Below, in pieces: positions 29,865 through 37,796 of a stretch of 37,796 nucleotides of DNA (the stretch's first letter is position 1; each line of letters starts with the position of its first letter). Both the position numbers and the translations under genes were made by a program. The notes below the pieces were generated by a model, which saw only the letters and a program-made list of their open reading frames with translations, was not told the DNA's origin and did not search any database. Source of the stretch: an uncultured Oscillospiraceae bacterium. Its GTDB lineage: Bacteria > Bacillota > Clostridia > Oscillospirales > Oscillospiraceae. Where the stretch lies: assembly GCA_934589155.1 (NCBI GenBank), contig CAKTNP010000017.1, positions 1-37,796 on the forward strand, written 5' to 3'.

Positions 29865-31750
29865 CCTTCCAGCACCTGGGCCGCTTCCTCCCACCGGTCC
29901 ATAAGCTCGGCCAAGGCAGTCTCTGCCTCTTCTTTTTCCCGGAGCCGCTTTGTCAGCTCCTGATAGTCGGCACCGGCAGCCGCCACCGCCTCTTCCAGCT
30001 GGGCGACCAGGGCCTCCTGCTTTTCGATCTCCCGCTCCAGACGGCGGACCTGCTTTTCCAGCTCCTTGTCCCCGCCCCGGGGCTTTTCCTTCTTCTCTTT
30101 CTTTTCGGGCTTGGAAGCCGCGGCGGTCTGGGCCTGCCGGGCCGCCGCTTCATGGTCCAAAATGGACCGGTACTTGGCATAGCCGCACCGGAAATCCCGG
30201 ATGTGCCCGTCTTCCAGCTCCCAGATCCGCTCGGCGAACTTCTCCACAAAGTACCGGTCGTGGGACACGAACAAGAGAACTCCCTCGAATTCCTCAATGG
30301 CGGCCTCCACCCACTCCCGGGAGGCAATGTCCAGGTGGTTGGTGGGCTCGTCCAGGATCAAAAGGTTGATTTTCTCATCCATGAGCATGCACAGCCGCAG
30401 CCGGGACTGCTCTCCGCCGGAGAGCTTGCCCACGGGCTTGAACACGTCCTCCCCCTGGAACAGGAAGGCACCCAGTCGGTCCCGGGCCGCCTGCGGGGTC
30501 AGATTCTTCTCATAGAGCATGGTATCATACAGGCTCCGCTCCGGGTGGTCAAAGTGGATGGTCTGGGGCAGGTAGCCCCACTTCACCGTGGGGCCGAACT
30601 TGATCTTCCCCTCGCAGGGCTCCTGGCCCAGCAGGCACCGGATGAAGGTGGTCTTTCCCGCGCCGTTGTCCCCCAAAAGGGCAATGCGCTCGCCGCCCTC
30701 CACCCGCAGCTCCACGTCGGAAAACAGGGTCTTATCCCCAAAGGATTTTTCCATGCCCTTCACGGAAAATACCAGATCTCCCGCAAAGTCCTTCTCGCCG
30801 AAGCTGGCGTGCATGGTCTTTTCTTGCTTGGGCCGCTTGGTCTTTTCGACCCGCTCCATTCGGTGCTGAATGGACATGGCCCGACGGTACAGGGTCCGGT
30901 TGTTGATGCCCCAGCCCTTCATCCGCTCCAGGGTAAAGCCCAGCTGCCGCAGCTTGGCCTGCTCCTGCTCATACTGCTTCAGCTGCAGGTCAAACCGGGC
31001 CTGCTTTTCGTCCATGTAGAAGGTGTAGTTGCCCCGGTACTCCTCCCCCTGGCCCTCCCGGATCTCAATGATCCGGTCCGTGACCTGGTCCAGGAAATAC
31101 CGGTCGTGGGAGATGGTCAGCACCGTCCCCTTGAATTTGTTGATGTATTCCTCCAGCCACTCCACGCTTTTGAGATCCAGGTGGTTGGTGGGCTCGTCCA
31201 GCAGCAGAATGTCCGTCTTCTCCAAAATCAGCCGGGCCAGATTCACCCGGGTCTTTTCCCCGCCGGACAGCCGGTCAAAGTCCTGGTCCCGCATGGCCTC
31301 GGGGATCCCCAGGCCGTTGCAGACCTTGTCCGTGTCCACGTCCATGTCATAGCCCCCCAGAGCGGAGAACTGCTCCGTGAGCCGGTCGTATTCCATGAGG
31401 ATGTCCTTGGGGGTGTGCTCCGTCATCCGGTCCTCCAGCTCCCGCATCCTTCCCTGTATTTTCTTCTGCTGGTCAAAAGCCGTCCGCAGCACGTCCTCCA
31501 CGGTGTATCCCGCAGGGTAGTGGGGGATCTGGGAAATGAGGCCCAACCGCTTTTTCGGGTTCACCATGACCTCTCCGGAGTCGAAGTCGATCTCCCCCGT
31601 GAGGATCCGGAACAGAGTGGTCTTTCCGCAGCCGTTCCGGCCCAGAATGGCCACGCACTCCCCCTCGTTGACCTCGAAGTTCAGGCCGTCCAGCAGGTTG
31701 TTTCCAATTTCAAAGGACTTGACCAGGTCCTTTACCGCAATATCAATCAT
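29861..31750 (-). CDS. ABC-F family ATPase (ribosome-associated type)
   Basis: A 629-residue soluble protein with two ABC domains in one chain and no membrane helix. Walker A motifs are GRNGCGKTT (about 37-45) and GDNGAGKTT; signatures are LSGGEKTR and LSGGEQSR; Walker B motifs are ILLLDEPTNHLD and LLILDEPTNHLD. The stretch between the ABC domains (about 230-315, charged and helical) is the P-site interaction motif linker. The C-terminus has a disordered, charged stretch and a coiled coil (KELEKQVRRLEREIEK) as in Uup/YdiF-type members. Such proteins act on the ribosome E site. It overlaps the end of the RNase M5 gene by 8 bp and may be co-translated with it. Antibiotic resistance is not indicated by sequence alone. 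Confidence 0.93.
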   Translation of the reverse strand: MIDIAVKDLVKSFEIGNNLLDGLNFEVNEGECVAILGRNGCGKTTLFRILTGEIDFDSGEVMVNPKKRLGLISQIPHYPAGYTVEDVLRTAFDQQKKIQGRMRELEDRMTEHTPKDILMEYDRLTEQFSALGGYDMDVDTDKVCNGLGIPEAMRDQDFDRLSGGEKTRVNLARLILEKTDILLLDEPTNHLDLKSVEWLEEYINKFKGTVLTISHDRYFLDQVTDRIIEIREGQGEEYRGNYTFYMDEKQARFDLQLKQYEQEQAKLRQLGFTLERMKGWGINNRTLYRRAMSIQHRMERVEKTKRPKQEKTMHASFGEKDFAGDLVFSVKGMEKSFGDKTLFSDVELRVEGGERIALLGDNGAGKTTFIRCLLGQEPCEGKIKFGPTVKWGYLPQTIHFDHPERSLYDTMLYEKNLTPQAARDRLGAFLFQGEDVFKPVGKLSGGEQSRLRLCMLMDEKINLLILDEPTNHLDIASREWVEAAIEEFEGVLLFVSHDRYFVEKFAERIWELEDGHIRDFRCGYAKYRSILDHEAAARQAQTAAASKPEKKEKKEKPRGGDKELEKQVRRLEREIEKQEALVAQLEEAVAAAGADYQELTKRLREKEEAETALAELMDRWEEAAQVLEG

Positions 31751-32348
31751 GGTTCTTCTCCAATGTCAAAATGAGCTCTTCCAGCTCCTCCTTGCCGTAA
31801 ATCACGTTCACGGCCTCCAACAGCCCCTTGCTGCTCATACGCTCCGGCAGGTCCAGGGCCTTCAGCAGGGCCTTTCGCCGCTCGCTGCTGCCCGTGCCGC
31901 CTGACAGGCCCCAGCGGACAAAGTCCGCCATGGTGATCTCCCCCTGCCGGCATACCGGTACCGAGCCCTCTTCAAAGGTGGCCCCCGCTCTCCGCAGGGC
32001 CTCCAGCAGGGTCTCCGGGTCCATGCCCTCTACCCCCAGCTTGCCCTCCTTGCCCGGGGCGCGCTTCCGGCGCTCCTTGCCGGAAATGTCCGGCACGTAC
32101 GCCTCTTTGATCCGATCCTTGGGCAGGGCGCCCTTCAGATAGTTCCGGATCACGAAGCCCGCCCCGTCCGGGTCCGTTAAGAGGATCAGCCCTCGCTTCT
32201 CCGAAACCTGGCGCAGATACCGGAGCAGGGCCTTGTCCTTCATGATCCCGAAGCCCCGGGTCTCGATGATGGGGGCGTCCACCACCTGGGACAGGGTGTT
32301 TTTGTCATAGCGGCCCTCTACCACAATGGCCTCCCGGATCTTAACCAT
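31743..32348 (-). CDS. rnmV: Ribonuclease M5
   Basis: RNase M5 makes the final cuts that mature 5S rRNA. The 201-residue protein has the TOPRIM start EGRYDKNTL with the catalytic Glu, and the later LILLTDPDGAG metal-binding Asp pair. AGGAG lies 8 nt before the ATG. The gene overlaps holA by 8 bp upstream and ABC-F by 8 bp downstream. In other Firmicutes rnmV often sits near ksgA instead; here it lies within a holA-comEC group. Confidence 0.93.
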   Translation of the reverse strand: MVKIREAIVVEGRYDKNTLSQVVDAPIIETRGFGIMKDKALLRYLRQVSEKRGLILLTDPDGAGFVIRNYLKGALPKDRIKEAYVPDISGKERRKRAPGKEGKLGVEGMDPETLLEALRRAGATFEEGSVPVCRQGEITMADFVRWGLSGGTGSSERRKALLKALDLPERMSSKGLLEAVNVIYGKEELEELILTLEKNHD

Positions 32349-33384
32349 TTTTCCGCTCCTGGGCCAGCTCCAGCACCAAGATCTCCAGCAGCCGCTTGGG
32401 ATCGTCGTAGGAAGTCTTCATCTGCATGTCCGTCTCCGCCACACGATGCAGAGCCCGGTCGCAGAATTGGGCGGAGAACTTCGACGCCGAGGCCATGGTC
32501 TTTCTGGCGGGATAGTCCTTCATGCCGCAGATCCGCATGAGCTCGTCGGGCCCCCGGCCATGGGCCGACAGCACCTTAGCCGCCGAGATCTTCCGCAGGT
32601 TGGACCCTACGGCGCCAAGGATCACAATGGGCTCCTGCTGCATTTTGTACAGGTCCCGGAGTTTCGTCAGGGCCAGGCCGTAGTCGCCCGTTCCCATGGC
32701 GTCAGTCATCTGGAACACCACGGCGTCCAGCACTGGCTCCGTCACGCTGTCGATGTCGAACCTGGTGATCTCCGGCCCCAGGGAAAAGGCGGCAATCTTG
32801 TCGATCTCTCCCGCCAGAGCCGCCATGCTGCCCCCCGTAATGTCAATGAGATAGGCGCAGAGGGCCGGGGAGATCCGCTTGTCCCGGGCGGAGAAATGCC
32901 GCACCACCCAGGCCGTCAGGTCCCGCTGGGTCTGCCGGGCAAACTCCACCTGCCTGGCCCGGGCCAGGGCCTCATAAAATCGTTTTTGCTTCTTGTCCGG
33001 CTTGAAACTCACAGTTTCAAAGACGAACACCAGGCAGCAGTAGTCCGGCACATCCTCCAGCATATCGCTGAGGCTCTCCCGGTCGCTTTCCCCCATATGG
33101 AAAATATCCACGTCGTCCACCCGGATATAACTGCGCTCCGCCATCATGGGCAGAGCCTCCAGGCTGTCCCGCAGGGCCTCCAGGGAGAAGTTCTCCTGGG
33201 CCAGCCGGTGGACGTTAAAGTCCGCCGCAGGCCCGTCCAGGAGCTTTCTCTCCAGCTGGTCCAGATAGTAGTGGAGCAAATAGGTCTCTTCGCCGTAGAA
33301 AATATAGAAATTTCTGGGATTCTTCTCCTTCAGATCCCGTTTCAGATCCGCAAGGCCCGAATCCTCCCGCTGTTTTACCGCCAT
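32341..33384 (-). CDS. holA: DNA polymerase III subunit delta
   Basis: The delta subunit opens the beta sliding clamp in the clamp-loader complex. The 347-residue protein has the N-terminal YIFYGEETYLLHYY opening that matches HolA, then a Walker-like fold without ATP motifs, and the C-terminal collar helices. ATG at 33384 has AAGGAG 8 nt upstream, within the end of comEC. The 3' end overlaps rnmV by 8 bp. The holA-comEC pairing is common in bacteria. Confidence 0.93.
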   Translation of the reverse strand: MAVKQREDSGLADLKRDLKEKNPRNFYIFYGEETYLLHYYLDQLERKLLDGPAADFNVHRLAQENFSLEALRDSLEALPMMAERSYIRVDDVDIFHMGESDRESLSDMLEDVPDYCCLVFVFETVSFKPDKKQKRFYEALARARQVEFARQTQRDLTAWVVRHFSARDKRISPALCAYLIDITGGSMAALAGEIDKIAAFSLGPEITRFDIDSVTEPVLDAVVFQMTDAMGTGDYGLALTKLRDLYKMQQEPIVILGAVGSNLRKISAAKVLSAHGRGPDELMRICGMKDYPARKTMASASKFSAQFCDRALHRVAETDMQMKTSYDDPKRLLEILVLELAQERKNG

Positions 33385-33388
33385 GTGT

Positions 33389-35632
33389 TCATCTCCTTAC
33401 AAGGATGGTCCCCGCCTGGTCCGTCCGCAGGATCCGGCAGCCCGCCGCCGTCAGCCGTTCCAGGGTCTCCGCTGCCGGGTGGCCGTAGCTGTTCTTGCCT
33501 ACGGAAATAATTGCAACATCAGGGGTCAGCATCTCCAACAGCTCCCGGCAGCAGGCATATTTAGAACCGTGGTGGCCCACCACCAGGATCTCCAGATCCG
33601 GCAGGCTCCGGTTTTCCAGGAGCCACCGCTCCCGGCTCCCGTCCCAGTCTCCGGTGATCAGTGTATCACAATCTCCCACCGTAAACAAGACGGCAATGCC
33701 GTCGTTATTCTCCGCGGCATCGTCCCCGGGAGCTATGATCCGCAGGCTCCCACCTGTGAAATCCAGGACCCGGTCTTCGTCCACATCCAAAAGCTCTACA
33801 TCCAAAAGGCCAGCCGTCTGCCTCCGCTCCAAGCTCTCTGCCGCAGGGACCGCCACCACATCCGCCCGGATCCTGCGGAGCAGCTGCTCCGCGCCTCCGG
33901 CGTGGTCCTCGTCCAGGTGGGTCAGGATCAGGCCATCGATCCGATCGATGCCCATGGAGAGAAGCTGCCGGGCGGCGCTCTCCCCTGCGCTCTCGCCGTT
34001 GGAGCCGCCGCAGTCCACCACGAAGGTCCGGCGGCCGCTTTGCAGCAGGACGCACTGTCCCTGGCCCACGTCCAAAGCCGTCACCCGGAGGGAATCCGTC
34101 AGGGGCTCCGCCCAGGACAGGATCAGACTCAGGCACAGCCCCACCGCCGCCGTCCAGAGAAATACTCCTGGCCGCTTCTTAAAAATCAGCAGCAGAGCAA
34201 AGAGCACGTAAGAAAAGGCCAGCCACAGGACCGTATAGGGGCTCTCCGTGTACAGGGCGCAGAGCGGAAACCGGGCCGCAGTCCCCGCCACACCCAGGAC
34301 CCACCGCAGCAGCCAGGCGCTGAGCCAGGCAAAAACTCTGCCCAGGGGTAGCCAGAGAAAGCCCGCAAGACAGGCCAGGGCCGACAGCTGAAAGGCCAGG
34401 CTCACCGCCCAGAGGCACAGAAGGTTGGTCAGCGGGGACGCCAGGCTCACCACCCCAAAATAATAGGCCACCAAGGGCGTGGTAAATACGGAGGCGCCCA
34501 GGGTCACGGATACACTCCCTGCCAGCAGCCGCAGACTCCGGCTCCTAAGGCTCCGGCCCTTGGCGGCGTTCAGCCGCTCTTTCGCCAGCAGGAACCGGGA
34601 GATCCGGCCGGAGAACAGAAAGATCCCCGCCACCGCGTCGAAGGAAAGCTGAAAGCTCACGGCGGAAACCGCCATGGGATTGAAAATCAAAATCACCAGC
34701 CCCGCAAAGCTGAGAGCCGTAGGCGGATCATACTCCCGCTTCAGCCCCGCCGCCAGCAGCATCAGGATCTGCATAATGGCCGCTCTGGTCACCGAGGGCG
34801 TAAAGCCCGCCAGGGCCGCGAAGGCCACCGCCAGAGGGATCCCCACCAGGATCCCCGGTCCCGGCCGCCGGGACAGCAGCAAATACAAGGCGCCAAACAA
34901 AATGGACACGTGCAGCCCCGACACCGCCACGATGTGGGACAGTCCCGCCAGGGACAGGTCGTTCCTCGTCCCATAGTCCAGGTCCGTTTTGTCTCCCAGG
35001 AGCAGGGCCTTGGCAAAGCCCGCCGTATCCTCCGGGAACAGGGCGGAGATCCGATCGCCGATGGCCCGCCGCCACAGGGCGGGACGGTAGCGAAGGGGGA
35101 TCTTCTCCCCTTTTTCCACCATGGCCTCCGCCTTGGCATAGGCCAGAAGGAATATCCCCTGGGTTCTGTGATAGGTGGGCTCCCGGCTGCCGCCCTCGGC
35201 GGTGACCCGCAGCTCCCCCGGGAAAACAAGTCTGTCCCCGGGCTCCAGCTCCGGCATAGGGGAGCGAAGATAAATAAGGGTCCGATACCGCCTCCCCTCC
35301 AGAGTCACGTAGCCCTCCACGGAGCCGCCGTATTTCGTCTCCTTGGGGAAGTCGCAGACCTCCGCTTGAAGTTCTGTCACGGTGCCGTCGGCGGCCATGG
35401 CAGGCTCCAGAAGGATTCCGGTGTAGATCCAGCACCACAGGACCCCCAGACCAAGACCCAGGAAAAGCAGGGGCAGCGGACTTGTCTTATCCCTCTTCCG
35501 CAGGAGGACCAGCCCCAGAAAACCAGGGATCAAGGCGCCCAGCCCTGCCAGGCACCAAAGGCCCGGCAGAAAAAATGCGCAGAGGGCCGCCGCCAAAAAG
35601 AAGCCCAGGGAAAACCACATCAGCTTCCGCAC
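33389..35632 (-). CDS. comEC: ComEC/Rec2 DNA uptake channel protein
   Basis: A 747-residue membrane protein for transport of single-stranded DNA during competence. It has an N-terminal DUF4131-like domain with two helices, a central helical Competence region (about residues 200-475, with SHIVAVSGLHVSILFG) and a C-terminal metallo-beta-lactamase-like domain carrying THLDEDHAGG and VGHHGSKY. The start is GTG at 35632, with AGGAGG 8 nt upstream; an ATG at 35620 lacks one. The end carries the holA ribosome binding site. No other competence gene is in this window. Confidence 0.93.
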   Translation of the reverse strand: MRKLMWFSLGFFLAAALCAFFLPGLWCLAGLGALIPGFLGLVLLRKRDKTSPLPLLFLGLGLGVLWCWIYTGILLEPAMAADGTVTELQAEVCDFPKETKYGGSVEGYVTLEGRRYRTLIYLRSPMPELEPGDRLVFPGELRVTAEGGSREPTYHRTQGIFLLAYAKAEAMVEKGEKIPLRYRPALWRRAIGDRISALFPEDTAGFAKALLLGDKTDLDYGTRNDLSLAGLSHIVAVSGLHVSILFGALYLLLSRRPGPGILVGIPLAVAFAALAGFTPSVTRAAIMQILMLLAAGLKREYDPPTALSFAGLVILIFNPMAVSAVSFQLSFDAVAGIFLFSGRISRFLLAKERLNAAKGRSLRSRSLRLLAGSVSVTLGASVFTTPLVAYYFGVVSLASPLTNLLCLWAVSLAFQLSALACLAGFLWLPLGRVFAWLSAWLLRWVLGVAGTAARFPLCALYTESPYTVLWLAFSYVLFALLLIFKKRPGVFLWTAAVGLCLSLILSWAEPLTDSLRVTALDVGQGQCVLLQSGRRTFVVDCGGSNGESAGESAARQLLSMGIDRIDGLILTHLDEDHAGGAEQLLRRIRADVVAVPAAESLERRQTAGLLDVELLDVDEDRVLDFTGGSLRIIAPGDDAAENNDGIAVLFTVGDCDTLITGDWDGSRERWLLENRSLPDLEILVVGHHGSKYACCRELLEMLTPDVAIISVGKNSYGHPAAETLERLTAAGCRILRTDQAGTILVRR

Positions 35633-35656
35633 GCCGCGTCCCTCCTTTTTTGAAAT

Positions 35657-35686
35657 GGGGGCGCTGTGAATGTTCTCAGCGCCCCC
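35657..35686 (-). other. Stem-loop between alaS and comEC
   Basis: A perfect 10-bp stem (GGGGGCGCTG / CAGCGCCCCC) with a 10-nt loop begins 8 bp after the alaS stop. On the minus strand no U-run follows (CATTTC), so transcription likely continues into comEC, perhaps partly reduced. Confidence 0.6.
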
Positions 35687-35693
35687 GGACTGT

Positions 35694-37796
35694 TTATTTT
35701 ACGCTGCCGGCCACCAGAGCCTCCACGGCATCCAGAGCCTCCGCCAGCTTGACGGGATCCTTGCCGCCGCCCATGGCGGAATCGGGCTTGCCGCCGCCGG
35801 AGCCGCCGCAGATGGCGCAGACCTTTTTCACCAGGTCTCCGGCCTTCACGCCCTTGGCCACGGCCTCCTTGCCGCAGACTGCCAGGAACGTAACCTTCTC
35901 CTGGGAGGCGGAGGCCAGCACCGCCGCCACCTTGGGCTCCTTATCCCGGAGCATATCGCCCATCTGGCGAAGCTTGCCGCCGTCCACGCCGGGCACATCC
36001 AGGGTCAGGACCTTCAGCCCGGCCACATCCCTGGCCTTTTCCAGGCTGCTGGCCACCTGACCGGCAGCCTGCTTGGCCTGGAACTGCTCCATCTGCCGCT
36101 TCAAAGCACGGATCTCCTCGCCCATGGCGGAGATTCGCTCCGGCAGCTCAGGCGCCTTGATCTTCAGAGCTCCGGCGGCCTTGAGCAGCAGCTCATGCTC
36201 CTCGTTCATTTCTTTCATGCAGGCCCGGCCGCAGACGGCCTCGATCCGGCGGACGCCGGAAGCCACGGAACCCTCGCTGACAATGCGGAAGGGGCCGACC
36301 TTGGCGGTGTTGGTCAGATGGGTGCCGCCGCAGAGCTCCACGGAGTAGCCGCCCATGTTCACCACCCGAACGGTGTCGCCGTACTTCTCGCTGAACAAAG
36401 CCATGGCCCCCAACTTCTTGGCCTCCTCAATGGGCATTTCCTTGGTCTCCACGGGATAGCCCGCCAGGATGGCGTTCTCTACCAGGTCCGTCACCCGCTT
36501 CGCCTCCTCCGCCGTCAGAGCGGAGTAGTGGGTGAAGTCAAAGCGCAGCCGGTCCTCCTCCACCAGGGAGCCCGCCTGGTGCACATGGTCGCCCAGCACG
36601 GTCTGCAGGGCCTTCTGCAGCAGGTGGGTAGCGGAGTGGGCCCGGGAAACGGCCTCCCGCCGGGCCTCGTCCACGGCCACATGGGCCCTATCGCCAACGT
36701 TCAGAACGCCGGAGACCACCTTGCCGTAATGGAGGCACTTGCCGCCCTTGTTCTTCTGCACATCCGTCACCCGGAACTGTCCGCCGGGAACGGTGATCAC
36801 GCCGTGGTCTCCCACCTGGCCGCCCATTTCAGCGTACATGGTGGTGTTGTCCAGGACCACCATAGCCTCGGTACCCTCGGCCACGGAGTCCCGCAGCTCA
36901 TCCTCGGCCACGATAGCCAGGACCTTGCCGTCGGTCTCCAGGCTCTCATAGACAAAATTCGTGGAGGGAATGTCCTTGCCCAGGTCCACACCGGCCCAGC
37001 CCAGGTCGCCCAGGGCCTTCCGAGCCTCTCTTGCCCGGACCTTCTGGGCCTCCATATCTGCCCGGAATCCGGCCTCGTCCACGGTCATGCCCTCGTCATG
37101 GACCATTTCAATGGTCAGATCGATGGGGAAGCCGTAGGTATCGTAAAGCTTAAAGGCGTCTGCGCCGGAGAACTCCGTCTCGCCCTTGGCCTTGTGCTCC
37201 GCCAGCATGTCAGTGAAGATCTTCATGCCGCCGTCGATGGTCCGGGCGAAGTTCTCCTCCTCCACCTTGATGATCTTGGTGATATACTCGGCACGCTCCC
37301 GCAGATAGCCGTAGTGGCCCTCGTTCTCATGAATGACGGTCTCCACCACCTCATGCAGGAAGGGACGATCCACGCCCAGGAGCTTGCCGTGCCGGGCTGC
37401 CCGCCGCAGCAGCCGCCGCAGCACATAGCCCCGGCCCTCGTTGGAGGGCAGCACGCCGTCGGCGATCATAAACACGGAGGCCCGGATGTGGTCCGTAATG
37501 ACCCGCAGGGACACGTCCTTCTTATGGGACTGGCCGTAGGAGGCGCCGGTGAGTTCCGTGACCTTGTGGGTGATGTTCATGACCGTGTCCACGTCAAAAA
37601 GACTGTCCACGTCCTGGCACACCACGGCCAGCCGCTCCAGGCCCATGCCGGTGTCGATGTTCTTCTGCTTCAGCTCCGTGTAATTGCCCTGGCCGTCGTT
37701 GTTGAACTGGGAGAACACCACGTTCCAGACTTCCATATACCGGTCGCAGTCGCAGCCAACGGTGCAGCCGGGCTTGCCGCAGCCGTACTTCTCGCC
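35694..37796 (-). CDS. alaS: Alanine-tRNA ligase (partial; N-terminus off the right edge)
   Basis: AlaRS attaches alanine to tRNA-Ala. The 700 visible residues begin in frame at the window edge (GEKYGCGKPGCTVGCDCDRY), inside the catalytic domain; about 170 N-terminal residues are missing. Visible parts are the end of the aminoacylation core (MEVWNVVFSQFNND, ITDHIRASVFMIADGVLPSN), the editing domain with HSATHLL and CGGTHLTNT zinc/editing motifs, and the C-terminal DHHA1 domain with a glycine-rich stretch (CAICGGSGGGKPDSAMGGG). The stop TAA is at 35694-35696. It is the first gene of the comEC-holA-rnmV-ABC-F group; any leader and promoter are outside the window. Confidence 0.97.
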   Translation of the reverse strand, partial: GEKYGCGKPGCTVGCDCDRYMEVWNVVFSQFNNDGQGNYTELKQKNIDTGMGLERLAVVCQDVDSLFDVDTVMNITHKVTELTGASYGQSHKKDVSLRVITDHIRASVFMIADGVLPSNEGRGYVLRRLLRRAARHGKLLGVDRPFLHEVVETVIHENEGHYGYLRERAEYITKIIKVEEENFARTIDGGMKIFTDMLAEHKAKGETEFSGADAFKLYDTYGFPIDLTIEMVHDEGMTVDEAGFRADMEAQKVRAREARKALGDLGWAGVDLGKDIPSTNFVYESLETDGKVLAIVAEDELRDSVAEGTEAMVVLDNTTMYAEMGGQVGDHGVITVPGGQFRVTDVQKNKGGKCLHYGKVVSGVLNVGDRAHVAVDEARREAVSRAHSATHLLQKALQTVLGDHVHQAGSLVEEDRLRFDFTHYSALTAEEAKRVTDLVENAILAGYPVETKEMPIEEAKKLGAMALFSEKYGDTVRVVNMGGYSVELCGGTHLTNTAKVGPFRIVSEGSVASGVRRIEAVCGRACMKEMNEEHELLLKAAGALKIKAPELPERISAMGEEIRALKRQMEQFQAKQAAGQVASSLEKARDVAGLKVLTLDVPGVDGGKLRQMGDMLRDKEPKVAAVLASASQEKVTFLAVCGKEAVAKGVKAGDLVKKVCAICGGSGGGKPDSAMGGGKDPVKLAEALDAVEALVAGSVK

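Noticed and set aside
29861..31750. ABC-F gene as an antibiotic-resistance gene
   Set aside because: The protein looks like a housekeeping Uup/YdiF-type ABC-F with a C-terminal coiled coil; nothing in context points to resistance.
29858..31774. Long plus-strand frame (638 codons) opposite the ABC-F gene
   Set aside because: It mirrors a clear two-domain ABC-F protein. The translation is low-complexity Leu/Gly/His/Gln, typical of the antisense of GC-rich genes, and has no ribosome binding site.
1..37796. CRISPR array, prophage, transposase, tRNA or rRNA genes
   Set aside because: No regularly spaced repeats, integrase, phage structural or transposase proteins, and no cloverleaf or rRNA sequence were seen on reading.

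Overview
The window looks like chromosomal DNA of a GC-rich, anaerobic, spore-forming Clostridia, most like the gut Oscillospiraceae (Oscillibacter / Flavonifractor / Dysosmobacter type). The clues are a T-box leader, strong AAGGAGG ribosome binding sites, a type III glutamine synthetase, an oxygen-sensitive ribonucleotide reductase activase (NrdG), a SipL-like SPOCS-LysM spore protein and an FHA-SEDS fusion. The taxon is inferred from gene content; there is no rRNA to confirm it. Most genes are housekeeping. I see no transposase, phage, CRISPR, rRNA or tRNA gene.

Layout. (1) 1-4.1 kb, plus strand: an Asn-type T-box leader followed by asnB and a GSIII glutamine synthetase, so amide-nitrogen assimilation is apparently controlled by tRNA-Asn charging. 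(2) 4.2-8.3 kb, minus strand: a TIGR04255-type protein with a YugP-type membrane zinc peptidase, then an AbrB-like protein, a PLP enzyme of the methionine gamma-lyase/YnbB family and an EamA transporter. (3) 8.4-15.1 kb, plus strand: PAP2 phosphatase, nrdG-dut, Na/phosphate cotransporter-PhoU, a YgiQ radical SAM protein and a double-OB SSB-like protein, several with readable promoters and terminators. (4) 15.1-15.4 kb: a 266-bp, hairpin-packed non-coding element with about 31-bp terminal inverted repeats, lying between convergent genes. (5) 15.4-22.0 kb, minus strand: SipL-like spore protein, a small membrane protein and a complete livJHMGF-type branched-chain amino-acid ABC transporter operon. 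(6) 22.1-22.4 kb: a stand-alone 75-residue membrane protein gene with a consensus promoter and a terminator-like palindrome inside its reading frame. (7) 22.5-25.8 kb, minus strand: a penicillin-binding protein and an FHA-SEDS protein overlapping by 4 bp, a peptidoglycan synthase pair. (8) 26-27 kb: a divergent WYL-domain regulator. (9) 27-28.8 kb: two secreted/lipid-anchored proteins of unknown function. (10) 29-37.8 kb, minus strand: Mrp/NBP35 Fe-S P-loop protein behind its own promoter, and a tightly packed group alaS - comEC - holA - rnmV - ABC-F; alaS runs off the right edge.

The two features I would look at first are the hairpin element at 15146-15411 and the intragenic terminator-like palindrome at 22223-22259. 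Neither is explained by the protein-coding annotation. Long reading frames on the opposite strand of many genes are GC-skew shadows and are not annotated. Promoters, operators and RNA structures were found by eye, without folding or database searches.
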